In this document: positions 1 to 8,532 of the stretch, one piece after another
How positions within the stretch are numbered: position 1 is the stretch's first letter
Layout of the letters: each line of letters starts with the position of its first letter
Assembly (NCBI RefSeq): GCF_020181595.1
Contig: NZ_CP084028.1
Location: forward strand, 3,004,401-3,068,400
Reading direction: 5' to 3'
DNA: 64,000 nt
From: [Mycobacterium] vasticus
Lineage (GTDB): Bacteria > Actinomycetota > Actinomycetes > Mycobacteriales > Mycobacteriaceae
Program-made: the position numbers and the translations under genes
Notes under the pieces: model-generated
Seen by the model: the letters and a program-made list of their open reading frames with translations, nothing else
The model's database searches: none
What the model was told of the DNA's origin: nothing

Positions 1-1
1 C

Positions 2-913
2 CCCGACGACCGGCAGTCGATGCTGTTCTCGGCGACCATGCCCGGCCCGATCATCACGCTGGCCCGCAGCTTCATGAACCAGCCCACCCACATCCGCGCC
101 GAGGCGCCGCACTCCTCGGCGGTACACGACGCGACCGAGCAGTTCGTCTACCGCGCCCACGCGCTGGACAAGGCGGAACTGGTCGCCCGGGTGCTGCAGG
201 CCCGCGGCCGCGGCGCGACGATGATCTTCACCCGCACCAAGCGCACCGCGCAGAAGGTCGCCGACGATCTGGGCGAGCGCGGTTTCAAGGTCGGCGCGGT
301 GCACGGCGACCTGGGTCAGGTGGCCCGGGAGAAGGCGCTCAAGCAGTTCCGCGGCGGTGAGATCGACGTGCTGGTCGCCACCGACGTGGCCGCCCGCGGT
401 ATCGACATCGATGACGTCACGCACGTCATCAACTACCAGTGCCCCGACGACGAGAAGACCTACGTGCACCGGATCGGCCGCACCGGCCGGGCGGGCCGCA
501 CCGGCGTCGCGGTCACGCTGGTGGACTGGGACGAGCTGGCCCGCTGGACGATGATCGACAAGGCATTGAACCTGTGCTGCCCGGACCCGGCCGAGACCTA
601 CTCCAGCTCCCCGCATCTGTTCACCGAGCTCAACATCCCCACCGATGTCACCGGCAGCATCGGCAAACCGCGCCGCGCACCGGCCAAGCGGGAGGACGGC
701 GAGCGCCGCGAGACCTCGGCCGACCGGCAGCGCGAGCCCCGCAACCCGAACCGGTCACGGCGGCGCACCCGCGGTGGCCAGGGCGACGGCACCGCACCGC
801 AGGCCACTGCCGAAACCACACCGGCCGCTGACGACAACGGCCAGGCCGCGCCACGGCGTCGTCGCCGCCGGCGGCCGAACAAGCCCGCCGCCGCGGCCGC
901 GAACGGCAGCTGA
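2..913 (+). CDS. rhlE: DEAD-box RNA helicase, C-terminal part (5' truncated by window)
   Basis: The frame is open from the left window edge, so the gene starts outside. What remains is the end of the first RecA-like domain (motif III SAT in LFSATMPG) and the whole second domain, with the motif VI region HRIGRTGRAG. A basic, disordered tail rich in Arg, Pro and Ala follows and ends in an RRRRRRR-like run, as in actinobacterial RhlE proteins. The family unwinds RNA in ribosome assembly and RNA decay in the cytoplasm. Position next to an Rv3212-like gene matches M. tuberculosis Rv3211. The Walker A and DEAD motifs lie outside the window and cannot be checked. Confidence 0.93.
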   Translation, partial: PDDRQSMLFSATMPGPIITLARSFMNQPTHIRAEAPHSSAVHDATEQFVYRAHALDKAELVARVLQARGRGATMIFTRTKRTAQKVADDLGERGFKVGAVHGDLGQVAREKALKQFRGGEIDVLVATDVAARGIDIDDVTHVINYQCPDDEKTYVHRIGRTGRAGRTGVAVTLVDWDELARWTMIDKALNLCCPDPAETYSSSPHLFTELNIPTDVTGSIGKPRRAPAKREDGERRETSADRQREPRNPNRSRRRTRGGQGDGTAPQATAETTPAADDNGQAAPRRRRRRRPNKPAAAAANGS

Positions 914-924
914 GCGCAGGTCCG

Positions 925-2160
925 ATGGTCCGACCGGAACGCCGCACCAGAGGCGATCTGATGGCTGCCGCAGCGATAGCCGCCGCGGTCGTGATCGCCG
1001 GGGCGGCCATCTGGTGGACCAGTGACGCCCGCGCCACCGTGCTGCGCCCGGCATCGGACACCTCGGCCAACCCGCAGTCGGCAGTGATGGTGCCGGCGGC
1101 ACTGAGCCAGCGCTGGACCGCGGCCAGCCCGGCCACCAGTTCCCCGGTGGTGGTCTCCGGCACGCTGGTCACCGGCGACGGGCCGCAGATGACCGGCCGC
1201 GACCCCAACACCGGTGAGCAGCGCTGGAGCTATGCGCGCGGCGTCGACCTGTGCGCGGTGTCGTGGATCTACCGTCAGGCCGTCGGGGTCTATCCCGACT
1301 CCCGCGGGTGTGGCCAGGTCAGCACCGTCACCGCCGCGACGGGCATGCGCGGGCCATCCCGGACCAGCTACGCCGACAAGACCGTCACCGTCACCTCGGA
1401 GGGCAGCGCGGTGCTCTCGGCCGGGCGCACCCGCCTGGAACTGTGGCGCTCGGACATGGTGCGGGTGCTGTCCTACGGCGAGATCGACGCCCGGGTGAAG
1501 CCGTCGGCCCGCGGCCGCGGCCAGGGCTGCACCCTGGTGTCGGCGGCGGCGTCATCCGCGGCGGTCTCGGTGCTGGAGTCCTGCGCCGGCCAGGCGGATC
1601 TGCAATTGACGCTGCTGCGCCCCGCCAAGGAAGAGGACGAACCCGAACAGCAGCATGTCCCCGACCTCGGGGTGGCCGCCGACTCCGGCGCCCGGGTGAT
1701 GGCGGTCACCGAATCCGACACCGGCACCAACACCGCGGTGTACCTACCCACCCCGGAGCCGCGGGTCGAGGTCTTCGATCAGACCGGCACCCGGATCGCC
1801 AAGACGCTGCTGCCGGCTGAGGCCACCGCCGCCAGCGCCGCGGTGACGGTGTCGCGGCCCAGCGGGTTGATCTGCTGGTGGACCGGCGACGCGGTACTGG
1901 TGTTCGACTCGGGCACCCTGGCCTACCGCTACACCATCGGCGCGTCCGGGCCGGCGGTTCCGCTGGGGCCCGCAGCGATCATGGCCGATCGGCTGTTGAT
2001 TCCCGTCGCCGGCGGCGTCGGCGTCTACGACCAGAAGACCGGTGCACCCGAACGCGTCATCCCGGTCAGCCGTCCGGCCGGGGTGTCCTCGGTGTTTCCG
2101 GTCGTGTCCGGCCCGATGATCCTCGAGCAGCGCGACGACACCGTGGTGGGGCTGGGCTGA
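925..2160 (+). CDS. Rv3212-like membrane-anchored protein with possible beta-propeller fold
   Basis: A 411-residue protein beginning 11 bases after rhlE, so probably co-transcribed. An Arg-rich N terminus precedes one hydrophobic segment (about residues 13-32), which predicts an anchor with the remainder outside the membrane. The rest is rich in Ala, Val, Thr and Gly with repeated short strands such as GDAVLVFDSGTLAYRY and VYDQKTGAPERV; these resemble PQQ/beta-propeller blades, but I cannot confirm a fold. Synteny identifies it with the conserved Rv3212 protein. No enzymatic motif is visible and the function is unknown. Confidence 0.8.
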   Translation: MVRPERRTRGDLMAAAAIAAAVVIAGAAIWWTSDARATVLRPASDTSANPQSAVMVPAALSQRWTAASPATSSPVVVSGTLVTGDGPQMTGRDPNTGEQRWSYARGVDLCAVSWIYRQAVGVYPDSRGCGQVSTVTAATGMRGPSRTSYADKTVTVTSEGSAVLSAGRTRLELWRSDMVRVLSYGEIDARVKPSARGRGQGCTLVSAAASSAAVSVLESCAGQADLQLTLLRPAKEEDEPEQQHVPDLGVAADSGARVMAVTESDTGTNTAVYLPTPEPRVEVFDQTGTRIAKTLLPAEATAASAAVTVSRPSGLICWWTGDAVLVFDSGTLAYRYTIGASGPAVPLGPAAIMADRLLIPVAGGVGVYDQKTGAPERVIPVSRPAGVSSVFPVVSGPMILEQRDDTVVGLG

Positions 2161-2176
2161 GCCACCTCTCCCCCTG

Positions 2177-2238
2177 CGCGAGCGTGCACAGTTGTACGAC
2201 CCAACCCGGCGTGTCGCGTACAACTGTGCACGCTCGCG
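2177..2238. repeat. Perfect 22-bp inverted repeat between convergent genes
   Basis: The arms at 2177-2198 and 2217-2238 are exact reverse complements, each containing the core GTGCACAGTTGTACG, around an 18-base loop. The element fills the gap between the stop codons of the Rv3212-like gene and the ParA-like gene. It could act as a bidirectional terminator or be a REP-like palindromic element. There is no T-tract, so an intrinsic terminator role is uncertain. Confidence 0.7.
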
Positions 2239-2249
2239 GGAATGGCCGG

Positions 2250-3050
2250 TTAAACCTCGGGGGCGAACGTGGGCAGCGCCTTACCGTTCTTCCAGTGCTT
2301 GAGCAGTGCCTCGGCCAGCTGCCGGTAGGCCTGCGCGCCCTTGTTCTTGCGCCCGGCCATCACCGAGGCCCCCGACGCGCTGGCCTCGGCGAAGCGCACC
2401 GTGCGCGGAATCGGCGGGGCCAGCACCGGCAGGCTGTACCGGTCGGCGACGTCGAGCAATACATCACGGCTGTGCGTGGTGCGCGAGTCATACAGGGTGG
2501 GCAGCGCCCCGAGCAGACGCAGCTTCGGGTTGGTGATCTGCTGGACGTCGTTGACAGTGCGCAGGAACTGCCCGACGCCGCGGTGCGCCAGGGTCTCGCA
2601 CTGCAGCGGCACGATCACCTCGCCGGCCGCGGTGAGCCCGTTGAGGGTGAGCACCCCCAGTGACGGCGGGCAGTCGACGATGGCCACGTCGAACTGGTCG
2701 TCCAGTTTGGCCAGCGCCCGCGCCAAGGCGTACTCGCGGCCGGCCCTCATCAGCAGCATCGCCTCCGCGCCGGCCAGGTCGATGTTGGCCGGCAGCAACG
2801 TCATACCTTCGCCGGTCGGCACCAGCGCGGCGTTGGGCTCGACCTCACCGAGCAGCACCTCGTGCACCGACACCGGCAGCTTGTCGGGGTCATGCCCCAA
2901 CGAGAACGTCAGGCAGCCCTGCGGGTCGAGATCGACCAACAGCACCCGCCGGCCCAGCTCGGCCATCGCCGCGCCCAGCGAGGCCACCGTCGTGGTCTTG
3001 GCCACGCCGCCTTTCTGATTGGCAACCGCCAAGATTCGAATGCCCGTCAC
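2250..3050 (-). CDS. ParA/Soj-like ATPase (Rv3213c ortholog)
   Basis: A 266-residue deviant-Walker ATPase. The N terminus carries KGGVAKTT, the Walker A' motif with the signature lysine, then LLVDLDPQG (A') and VDCPPSLG (Walker B). The length and single domain fit the Soj/MinD/ParA group, which form ATP-dependent dimers on DNA or membrane to position cargo. No parB partner lies beside it, and it sits apart from the usual parAB locus near the origin, so it is probably an orphan ParA whose cargo is unknown. It starts with GTG and is divergent from gpm2 with a 59-base gap. Confidence 0.88.
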   Translation of the reverse strand: MTGIRILAVANQKGGVAKTTTVASLGAAMAELGRRVLLVDLDPQGCLTFSLGHDPDKLPVSVHEVLLGEVEPNAALVPTGEGMTLLPANIDLAGAEAMLLMRAGREYALARALAKLDDQFDVAIVDCPPSLGVLTLNGLTAAGEVIVPLQCETLAHRGVGQFLRTVNDVQQITNPKLRLLGALPTLYDSRTTHSRDVLLDVADRYSLPVLAPPIPRTVRFAEASASGASVMAGRKNKGAQAYRQLAEALLKHWKNGKALPTFAPEV

Positions 3051-3109
3051 ACCGACATACTGGCACGCCCGGTGACCCCACAGTTCGCCGTCGGGCAGAA
3101 TCGGCGGGC

Positions 3110-3709
3110 GTGGGGATCGAGGAGCACCGACTGCTGCTGCTGCGCCATGGCGAGACCGAGTGGTCCCGCAGCGGGCGGCACACCGGACGCACCGACCTGG
3201 ATCTGACCGACACCGGCCGCCGTCAGGCCGTCGCCGCTCGCGTCACGCTGACCAAGCTGGCGCCCGACAACCCGCTGGTCATCTGCAGCCCGCGTCGCCG
3301 CGCCCAAGTGACCGCCGAACTCGCCGGGCTGCACATCGACGAGATCTCCGACGACCTGGCCGAATGGGACTACGGACGTTACGAGGGACTGACCACGCCC
3401 CAGATCCGCGAAACGGAATCGGATTGGCTGGTCTGGACGCACGGGAGCCCCGGCGGCGAGACCGTGGCCCAGGTCGGTGACCGCGCCGATCGGATGGTGG
3501 CAGTCGCGCTGCGGCAGTTGACCACCCGCGACGTGGTGTTCGTCGGGCACGCGCATTTCTCCCGGGCGGTGATCACCCGGTGGTTGGAGTTGCCGGTGGC
3601 CGACGGTGCCCGGTTCGCGATGCCGCCGGCGTCGGTGGCCGTGTGCGGATTCGAGCACGGGGCACGCCAGCTGGCGGCGCTCGGTCTGACCGGGCCGCAA
3701 GCGCCTTGA
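3110..3709 (+). CDS. gpm2: Histidine phosphatase family acid phosphatase (Gpm2, Rv3214 ortholog)
   Basis: A 199-residue member of the phosphoglycerate-mutase-like superfamily. The phosphohistidine motif LLRHGETEW is near the N terminus and the second catalytic His is in VFVGHAHFSR. Conserved blocks such as LAEWDYGRYEGLTTPQIRE and SDWLVWTHGSPGGE match Rv3214, which is known to act as an acid phosphatase rather than a true mutase. The GTG at 3110 is chosen because it gives the family N terminus. The stop codon overlaps the TTG start of entC, so the two are translationally coupled. Confidence 0.9.
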   Translation: MGIEEHRLLLLRHGETEWSRSGRHTGRTDLDLTDTGRRQAVAARVTLTKLAPDNPLVICSPRRRAQVTAELAGLHIDEISDDLAEWDYGRYEGLTTPQIRETESDWLVWTHGSPGGETVAQVGDRADRMVAVALRQLTTRDVVFVGHAHFSRAVITRWLELPVADGARFAMPPASVAVCGFEHGARQLAALGLTGPQAP

Positions 3710-4815
3710 CGACACCGGCATTCGTGCTGTCCGGACCGGGCGGGACGCTGTGGGCCGACGAGATGGCGGCCGGCTTCAGCGATGTCGCTCAAGCACAAGC
3801 GGCACTGGCCGCCGGCCAGGCGCCGATCATGGTGGGCGCGTTGCCTTTCCACCCGGATGCCGCCGCCGCGCTGTTCGTCCCCCGCCAGATTCGCACCGAT
3901 GCCCTGCCACCGCTGCCGGATCCGGTGCTGCCCGCGGTGCACATCACCGGGGCGCTACCCGAGCCCGAGGAGCACCGGGCCCGGATCCGCCGGGCGATCG
4001 CCGAGCTGGCCGCGCCGCAGCCGGTACTCCACAAAGTGGTGCTGGCTCGCGGCCTGGCACTGGCCGCCGACGCACCGCTGGACGCCGGCGCCGTGTTGCG
4101 TCGACTGATGGCCGCCGACCCGAGCGGCTACGGCTACCTGTCCGACCTGAGTGCGGCAGGCGGTGAGCACACCGGCACGGTGCTGGTGGGCGCCAGCCCC
4201 GAGTTGCTGGTCGCCCGCGACGGCGACCGGGTCACCTGCCGGCCGTTCGCCGGTTCCGCACCCCGCTGCCCCGACCCGGACGTGGACGCCGCCAACGGCG
4301 CCGCGCTGGCCGAATCGGGCAAGAACCGCCACGAGCACCAGCTCGTCGTCGATCAGCTGCGGGCCGTGCTGGAACCGCTCTGCGCCGAGTTGGACGTCGC
4401 GCCCGCTCGGCTGACCGGCACCGCAGCGGTGTGGCACCTGAGCACCCCGATCAGCGGCCGGCTGCGCGACACCTCCACCACGGCCCTGGATCTGGCGCTG
4501 GCGCTGCACCCCACGGCCGCGGTCGGCGGCGTCCCGACCGCCGCCGCGGTCGACCTGATCACCGAACTGGAGGGCGATCGGGGTTTCTATGCCGGCGCGG
4601 TCGGCTGGTGCGACGCCGGCGGCGACGGCCGGTGGGTGGTGTCGATCCGCGGCGCGCGGCTCTCCGCTGACCGGCGATCCGCGCTGGCCCACGCCGGCGG
4701 CGGGATCGTCGCCGAATCCGATCCGGACGACGAACTGGCCGAGACCGTGACGAAGTTCAGGACGATCCTGACGGCGTTGGGCGCCCAGCCGCCCAGCGCA
4801 GCGCCGCCGGGCTGA
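3706..4815 (+). CDS. entC: Isochorismate synthase (EntC-like)
   Basis: A 369-residue chorismate-binding enzyme that would convert chorismate to isochorismate, the entry to menaquinone or salicylate/siderophore synthesis. The C-terminal blocks VLVGASPELLVAR, CRPFAGSAPR, SGKNRHEHQLVVDQ and AVGGVPTAAA are the family signatures. The TTG at 3706 is chosen: it overlaps the gpm2 stop (TTGA) and gives a length close to M. tuberculosis EntC; no ATG fits the N terminus. The 3' end overlaps the convergent membrane-protein gene by 59 bases. Confidence 0.9.
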   Translation: MTTPAFVLSGPGGTLWADEMAAGFSDVAQAQAALAAGQAPIMVGALPFHPDAAAALFVPRQIRTDALPPLPDPVLPAVHITGALPEPEEHRARIRRAIAELAAPQPVLHKVVLARGLALAADAPLDAGAVLRRLMAADPSGYGYLSDLSAAGGEHTGTVLVGASPELLVARDGDRVTCRPFAGSAPRCPDPDVDAANGAALAESGKNRHEHQLVVDQLRAVLEPLCAELDVAPARLTGTAAVWHLSTPISGRLRDTSTTALDLALALHPTAAVGGVPTAAAVDLITELEGDRGFYAGAVGWCDAGGDGRWVVSIRGARLSADRRSALAHAGGGIVAESDPDDELAETVTKFRTILTALGAQPPSAAPPG

Positions 4816-5167
4816 ACAGTGCCGCCAGCACCGCCAGCGCCACCACCGCGACCGCCGCGCCGTAACCCCAGCGCTGCGAGCCGACTCCCAGATACCAGGC
4901 GACCGGCAGCAGGGTCAGGTTGGTGATCACCGCGGCGCCGCGCCCGGCCCGCCGTCCCCGCAGCAGAGTCCAGCCGGCGGCCAGCACCGCCGCACCGATC
5001 AGCGCGAACCACACCGCGGTGCCGTAACCGCTGACCACCTGCTGATCCGCGCCGGCCAGGCCGCGCACCACCAGCACCGCCGCGACCGCCAGCGCGGCCG
5101 CCCCCTGAGCCGCGACGATCCCGCCGGCAACGAGCACGGCGGGCGGCCGGTCGGCGTGGTCGTTCAC
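4757..5167 (-). CDS. Small four-helix membrane protein (Rv3217c-like)
   Basis: A 136-residue Ala/Val-rich protein with about four hydrophobic segments (roughly residues 10-36, 48-70, 76-95 and 102-122), separated by short Arg-containing loops. It has no catalytic motif and its function is unknown. Position between entC and the diacylglycerol-kinase-like gene matches the integral membrane protein Rv3217c. Its last 59 bases are antisense to the end of entC, so both C termini are encoded by the same DNA. Confidence 0.75.
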   Translation of the reverse strand: MNDHADRPPAVLVAGGIVAAQGAAALAVAAVLVVRGLAGADQQVVSGYGTAVWFALIGAAVLAAGWTLLRGRRAGRGAAVITNLTLLPVAWYLGVGSQRWGYGAAVAVVALAVLAALFSPAALRWAAGRPTPSGSS

Positions 5168-5223
5168 GCGGCCAGCCTAACCACGCCCCGACCACCCGCC
5201 GATTGCCCATAGACTCTTACTTC

Positions 5224-6189
5224 GTGCGTGCCGTGCTGATCGTGAATCCCAATGCCACTTCCACCACCGCGGCCGGCCGTGACCTGTTGGCGCATGCCCT
5301 GGAGAGTCGGCTCGATCTGACCGTCGCGCACACCGACTACCGCGGCCACGCCATCGAGATCAGCCAGGCCGCCGCCCGCGACGGGATCGACCTGGTGATC
5401 GCCCACGGCGGCGACGGCACCGTGCACGGCGTGGTCAACGGTCTACTCGGCGAGCCCGGTTCGGCGCCGCCGCCGCACCTGCCCGCGGTGGCGGTGGTGC
5501 CCGGCGGGTCGGCGAATGTCTTCGCCCGTTCACTCGGGATGGCCGCCGACCCTATCGCGGCCACCAATCAACTGATCGGATTGATCAAAGATGTTGACAG
5601 ACACCCGAATTGGCGTCGAATCGGGTTGATCGACTGCGGTGAGCGGTGGTCTGTGCTCAACGCCGGCATGGGCCTCGACGGTGCGGTTGTGGCCGCGGTC
5701 GAGGCCGAGCGCGAGAAGGGCAGCGATGTCAGCGCACTGCGCTACATCCGCGCGGCGGTCCGCACGGTGCTGGCCGCCACCCGGCGTGAACCGACGCTGA
5801 CCCTGCAGATCAACGACGCCGACCCGATCACCGGCGTGCACTTCGCCTTCATCTCGAACTGCAGCCCGTGGACCTACGCCGATCAGCGGTCGGTGTTCAC
5901 CAACCCCGACACCACTTTCGAGTCGGGCATGGGCTTATTCGCGACCACCAGCCTGAAGGTGCTTCCGACCCTGCGACTGGTCCGCCAGATGCTGTCGAAA
6001 CGACCGAACCCGCGCGCCAAACAACTCATCCGCGATGACAATGTGGCCACTTTGCGCGTCGACGCGGGCGACACGCCTATCGCCACCCAGATCGACGGCG
6101 AGTACCTCGGGCTGCGTACCTCGATGACGTTCCGCGCGGTCCCGGACGCGTTGAGCGTGGTGGCGCCGCCGGCTAAAATGCCTTGCTGA
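5224..6189 (+). CDS. Diacylglycerol kinase-family lipid kinase (Rv3218 ortholog)
   Basis: A 321-residue protein of the DAGK catalytic-domain family. The N-terminal VNPNAT segment, the nucleotide-binding HGGDGTVHGVVNGLL motif and PGGSANVFARSLG are all present. Such enzymes phosphorylate diacylglycerol, sphingoid or related lipids at the membrane; the substrate cannot be told from sequence. The GTG at 5224 places the protein start immediately before the first beta-strand (VRAVLIVNPN). Later residues ISNCSPWTYADQR and TQIDGEYLG fit the C-terminal beta-sandwich. Confidence 0.87.
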   Translation: MRAVLIVNPNATSTTAAGRDLLAHALESRLDLTVAHTDYRGHAIEISQAAARDGIDLVIAHGGDGTVHGVVNGLLGEPGSAPPPHLPAVAVVPGGSANVFARSLGMAADPIAATNQLIGLIKDVDRHPNWRRIGLIDCGERWSVLNAGMGLDGAVVAAVEAEREKGSDVSALRYIRAAVRTVLAATRREPTLTLQINDADPITGVHFAFISNCSPWTYADQRSVFTNPDTTFESGMGLFATTSLKVLPTLRLVRQMLSKRPNPRAKQLIRDDNVATLRVDAGDTPIATQIDGEYLGLRTSMTFRAVPDALSVVAPPAKMPC

Positions 6190-6283
6190 ACTGCGGAGAT
6201 GGCGATCATTCCGGTGACGAGCGCACAGAGGGTCTCATGTTAGTACACCCCCGCGGAATCTCCGGGAGCAGCCCCGCGCGGAC

Positions 6284-6297
6284 GTGACGTCGGCCAC
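6284..6297 (+). promoter_or_regulatory. Candidate CRP/Cmr-type site upstream of whiB1
   Basis: The sequence GTGACGTCGGCCAC fits the GTG-N8-CAC core of the cAMP receptor protein consensus. Its centre lies about 58 bases upstream of the transcription start predicted from the promoter at 6314-6341, a class I-like geometry. M. tuberculosis whiB1 is known to be CRP-regulated, so conservation is plausible; no binding evidence exists here. Confidence 0.45.
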
Positions 6298-6313
6298 GTG
6301 ATAAAGCGCACCC

Positions 6314-6341
6314 TTGACATCTGTCCAGGCTGTGAAACGAT
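6314..6341 (+). promoter_or_regulatory. Candidate whiB1 promoter
   Basis: A perfect TTGACA (6314-6319) is followed after 16 bases by AACGAT (6336-6341), a weak -10. This predicts a leader of about 95 bases before the whiB1 ATG. The region is less GC-rich than the surroundings, as expected of a promoter. Confidence 0.45.
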
Positions 6342-6444
6342 CAATCGATCGGACGCAAGCCGTAACCATTTCTTGCGCCGCACATAACAGTTAAGAAACA
6401 TCGTTGCGCACGCCGCTGCGCCCAGAGTGAGGAGTTGGAGACCT

Positions 6445-6699
6445 ATGGATTGGCGCCACAAGGCGGTCTGTCGCGACGAGGACCCGGAGCTGTTCTTCCC
6501 GGTGGGAAACAGCGGTCCCGCGCTTGCTCAGATCGCGGCCGCGAAGCAGGTCTGCACCCGGTGCCCCGTGGTCACCGAATGCCTCACGTGGGCGCTGGAA
6601 ACCGGTCAGGACGCCGGCGTGTGGGGCGGCATGAGCGAAGACGAGCGGCGTGCGCTCAAGCGCCGCAACGCCCGCACTCGGGCACGCAGCGGGGTCTGA
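6445..6699 (+). CDS. whiB1: WhiB1 iron-sulfur transcription regulator
   Basis: An 84-residue Wbl protein. The four [4Fe-4S] ligands are Cys9, Cys37, Cys40 and Cys46 in the C...CxxC...C pattern, followed by the GVWGG turn and an Arg/Lys-rich C-terminal DNA-binding tail. WhiB1 is a nitric-oxide-sensitive regulator that binds the primary sigma factor and is essential in M. tuberculosis. Sequence and position identify it as WhiB1. A GAGGAG ribosome binding site precedes the ATG, and a strong hairpin follows the stop. Confidence 0.97.
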   Translation: MDWRHKAVCRDEDPELFFPVGNSGPALAQIAAAKQVCTRCPVVTECLTWALETGQDAGVWGGMSEDERRALKRRNARTRARSGV

Positions 6700-6717
6700 C
6701 CCGCCCAGCACTGCCAG

Positions 6718-6756
6718 ACGGCGCGGCCCCGACCTTCCTGGTCGGGGCCGCGCCGT
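6718..6756. terminator. Bidirectional hairpin terminator between whiB1 and pdtaS
   Basis: Two perfectly complementary 17-base arms (6718-6734 and 6740-6756, core GGCGCGGCCCCGACC) surround a 5-base TTCCT loop. It lies between the convergent stops of whiB1 and pdtaS. Only a short T run follows on the plus strand, which is common for mycobacterial terminators. Confidence 0.85.
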
Positions 6757-6769
6757 TTCGCATCGGGTT

Positions 6770-8287
6770 CTACAGCGCCTGGCGGGGCCGTCGGCTCCCG
6801 ACCGGCACCCGCAGCACCATCTCGGTCCCCCCGCCCGGCGCGTCGCGCGTGGTCAGCGAACCGTCGAGCTCCCCGGACACCAGCGTGTTGACGATATGCA
6901 GCCCGAGTCGGTCGGAGTTCTCCAGGCTGAAACCCTCCGGCAGTCCGTGACCGTCGTCGTGCACCACCACGTCGAGCCAGCGCGCTGAGCGTTCGGCCTG
7001 GATCATCACACCGCGCGGATGCTCGCCGGCGTCGAAGGCGTGCTCGATCGCGTTCTGCACCAGCTCGGTGATCACCATGATCAGCGCGGTGGCCCGGTCG
7101 GCGTCCAGCGCACCCAGGACGCCGGTCCGACCGACGTGGATCGGGGTGTCCACGCTGGCGACGTCGTTCATCATCGGCAGAATCCGGTCGATCACCTTGT
7201 CGAGGTTCACCACCTCGTCGACCGCCATCGACAGGGCTTCGTGGACCAGCGCGATGGACGCCACCCGCCGCACCGACTCCAACAGTGCCTCGCGTCCCTC
7301 GGTGCTGGTGGTGCGGCGGGCCTGCAGGCGCAGCAGTGCCGCGACGGTCTGCAGGTTGTTCTTCACCCGGTGGTGGATCTCGCGGATCGTCGCATCCTTG
7401 GACAGCAGGGCGCGGTCCCGGCGCTTCACCTCGGTGACATCACGCACCAGCACGGCGGCCCCGGTCGGCTCGCCGTTCGCGATCAGCGGCAGCGTGCGCA
7501 GCAGTACCACCGCGCCTCCGGCGTCGACCTCGAAGCGCATACTCGCCCCGCCGGACAGTGATTCGCCGACGTGCTCGGCCAACTCGCGTGCCTCGAACGG
7601 GTCCGAGATCAGGGGTCGGGTGACGGCCACCAGGTCGTGCCCGGCCAGCTCCGCGTCCAAGCCCATCCGGTGATACGCCGACACCGCATTCGGGCTGGCG
7701 TAGCGCACCGTGCCGTCGACCCCGACCCGGATGAAGCCGTCACCGACCCGCGGACCCGAGTGCGACACCACCAGGTCACCGGTTCCCGGGAAGGTGCCCT
7801 GGGAAATCATCTGCAACAGATCCGCCGCACAGTCCAGGTACGCCGCCTCCAGCCGGCTCGGTTCGCGACCGGCGGTGTGCGTGTGCTGATGGGTCAGCAC
7901 AGCCACCACCCGATCCTCGAACCGGATCGGGACGGCTTCAATATTGTTTGGGGAATCGTCTTGCGCGACAACGCTTTCCGAGACCTCAACGTCGGCTCTC
8001 TCTATCGTTTCCGATGCGAAGGCCGCCACCACCAGCGGTAGCGCTTCGGCGGCGACGACGGTGCCGACGGCGTCGCTGAGCAGCACCGTGGAGGCGGTGT
8101 TGGGCCGGCACTGCGCCACGCAGACCAGCGGCTCACCGGCGTCGGCGTCACCGCGCACCCACATCAGATAGTCGGCGAACGACAGGTCCGCCAGCAGCTG
8201 CCACTCCCCGACCACGACGTGCAGATGATCCACCGCCCTGCCCGGCAGGACGGTGTGCTCGGCCAGCAGGTCACCGAGGGTGGACAT
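6770..8287 (-). CDS. pdtaS: Sensor histidine kinase PdtaS
   Basis: A 505-residue soluble kinase of the HisKA_2/HWE type. An N-terminal GAF-like region (about 1-150) is followed by a PAS-like region (about 180-290) and then IREIHHRVKNNLQ, with the phosphoacceptor pair His305/His306. The ATPase core has N-box and G-box motifs (ELVQNAIEHAFD, HDDGHGLPEGF). No membrane segment is visible. In M. tuberculosis PdtaS signals to PdtaR, an RNA-binding antiterminator encoded elsewhere, and senses copper, nitric oxide or c-di-GMP. Position beside whiB1 and TB7.3 matches Rv3220c. Confidence 0.95.
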   Translation of the reverse strand: MSTLGDLLAEHTVLPGRAVDHLHVVVGEWQLLADLSFADYLMWVRGDADAGEPLVCVAQCRPNTASTVLLSDAVGTVVAAEALPLVVAAFASETIERADVEVSESVVAQDDSPNNIEAVPIRFEDRVVAVLTHQHTHTAGREPSRLEAAYLDCAADLLQMISQGTFPGTGDLVVSHSGPRVGDGFIRVGVDGTVRYASPNAVSAYHRMGLDAELAGHDLVAVTRPLISDPFEARELAEHVGESLSGGASMRFEVDAGGAVVLLRTLPLIANGEPTGAAVLVRDVTEVKRRDRALLSKDATIREIHHRVKNNLQTVAALLRLQARRTTSTEGREALLESVRRVASIALVHEALSMAVDEVVNLDKVIDRILPMMNDVASVDTPIHVGRTGVLGALDADRATALIMVITELVQNAIEHAFDAGEHPRGVMIQAERSARWLDVVVHDDGHGLPEGFSLENSDRLGLHIVNTLVSGELDGSLTTRDAPGGGTEMVLRVPVGSRRPRQAL

Positions 8288-8316
8288 CGTTCATTCGCGC
8301 AGCGCGAACGCCGGGA

Positions 8317-8532
8317 TCAGCTGATGACGGCAATCAGGTCGCCGGCCTGGATGACGTCTCCGACCTTCACAGCCACCTTGCTGACGGTGCCGGCGTTCTC
8401 GGCCAGCACCGGGATCTCCATCTTCATCGACTCGAGCAGCACCACGGTGTCGCCCTCGTTGATCTGTTCGCCCTCGCGGACCACGACTTCGAGCACGCTG
8501 GCCACGATCTCCGCGCGAACATCCTCGGCCAT
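8317..8532 (-). CDS. Biotinylated carrier protein TB7.3
   Basis: A 71-residue biotinyl/lipoyl attachment domain and nothing else. The biotin lysine is Lys37 in LLESMKMEIPV, flanked by glycine turns (NEGDTV, VGDVIQAGD). It probably serves as a carrier for an acyl-CoA carboxylase encoded elsewhere. The ATG at 8532 is chosen because it gives the same length as M. tuberculosis TB7.3 and has a GAGGTGA sequence just upstream; an ATG at 8547 in the same frame is the alternative. Confidence 0.93.
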   Translation of the reverse strand: MAEDVRAEIVASVLEVVVREGEQINEGDTVVLLESMKMEIPVLAENAGTVSKVAVKVGDVIQAGDLIAVIS

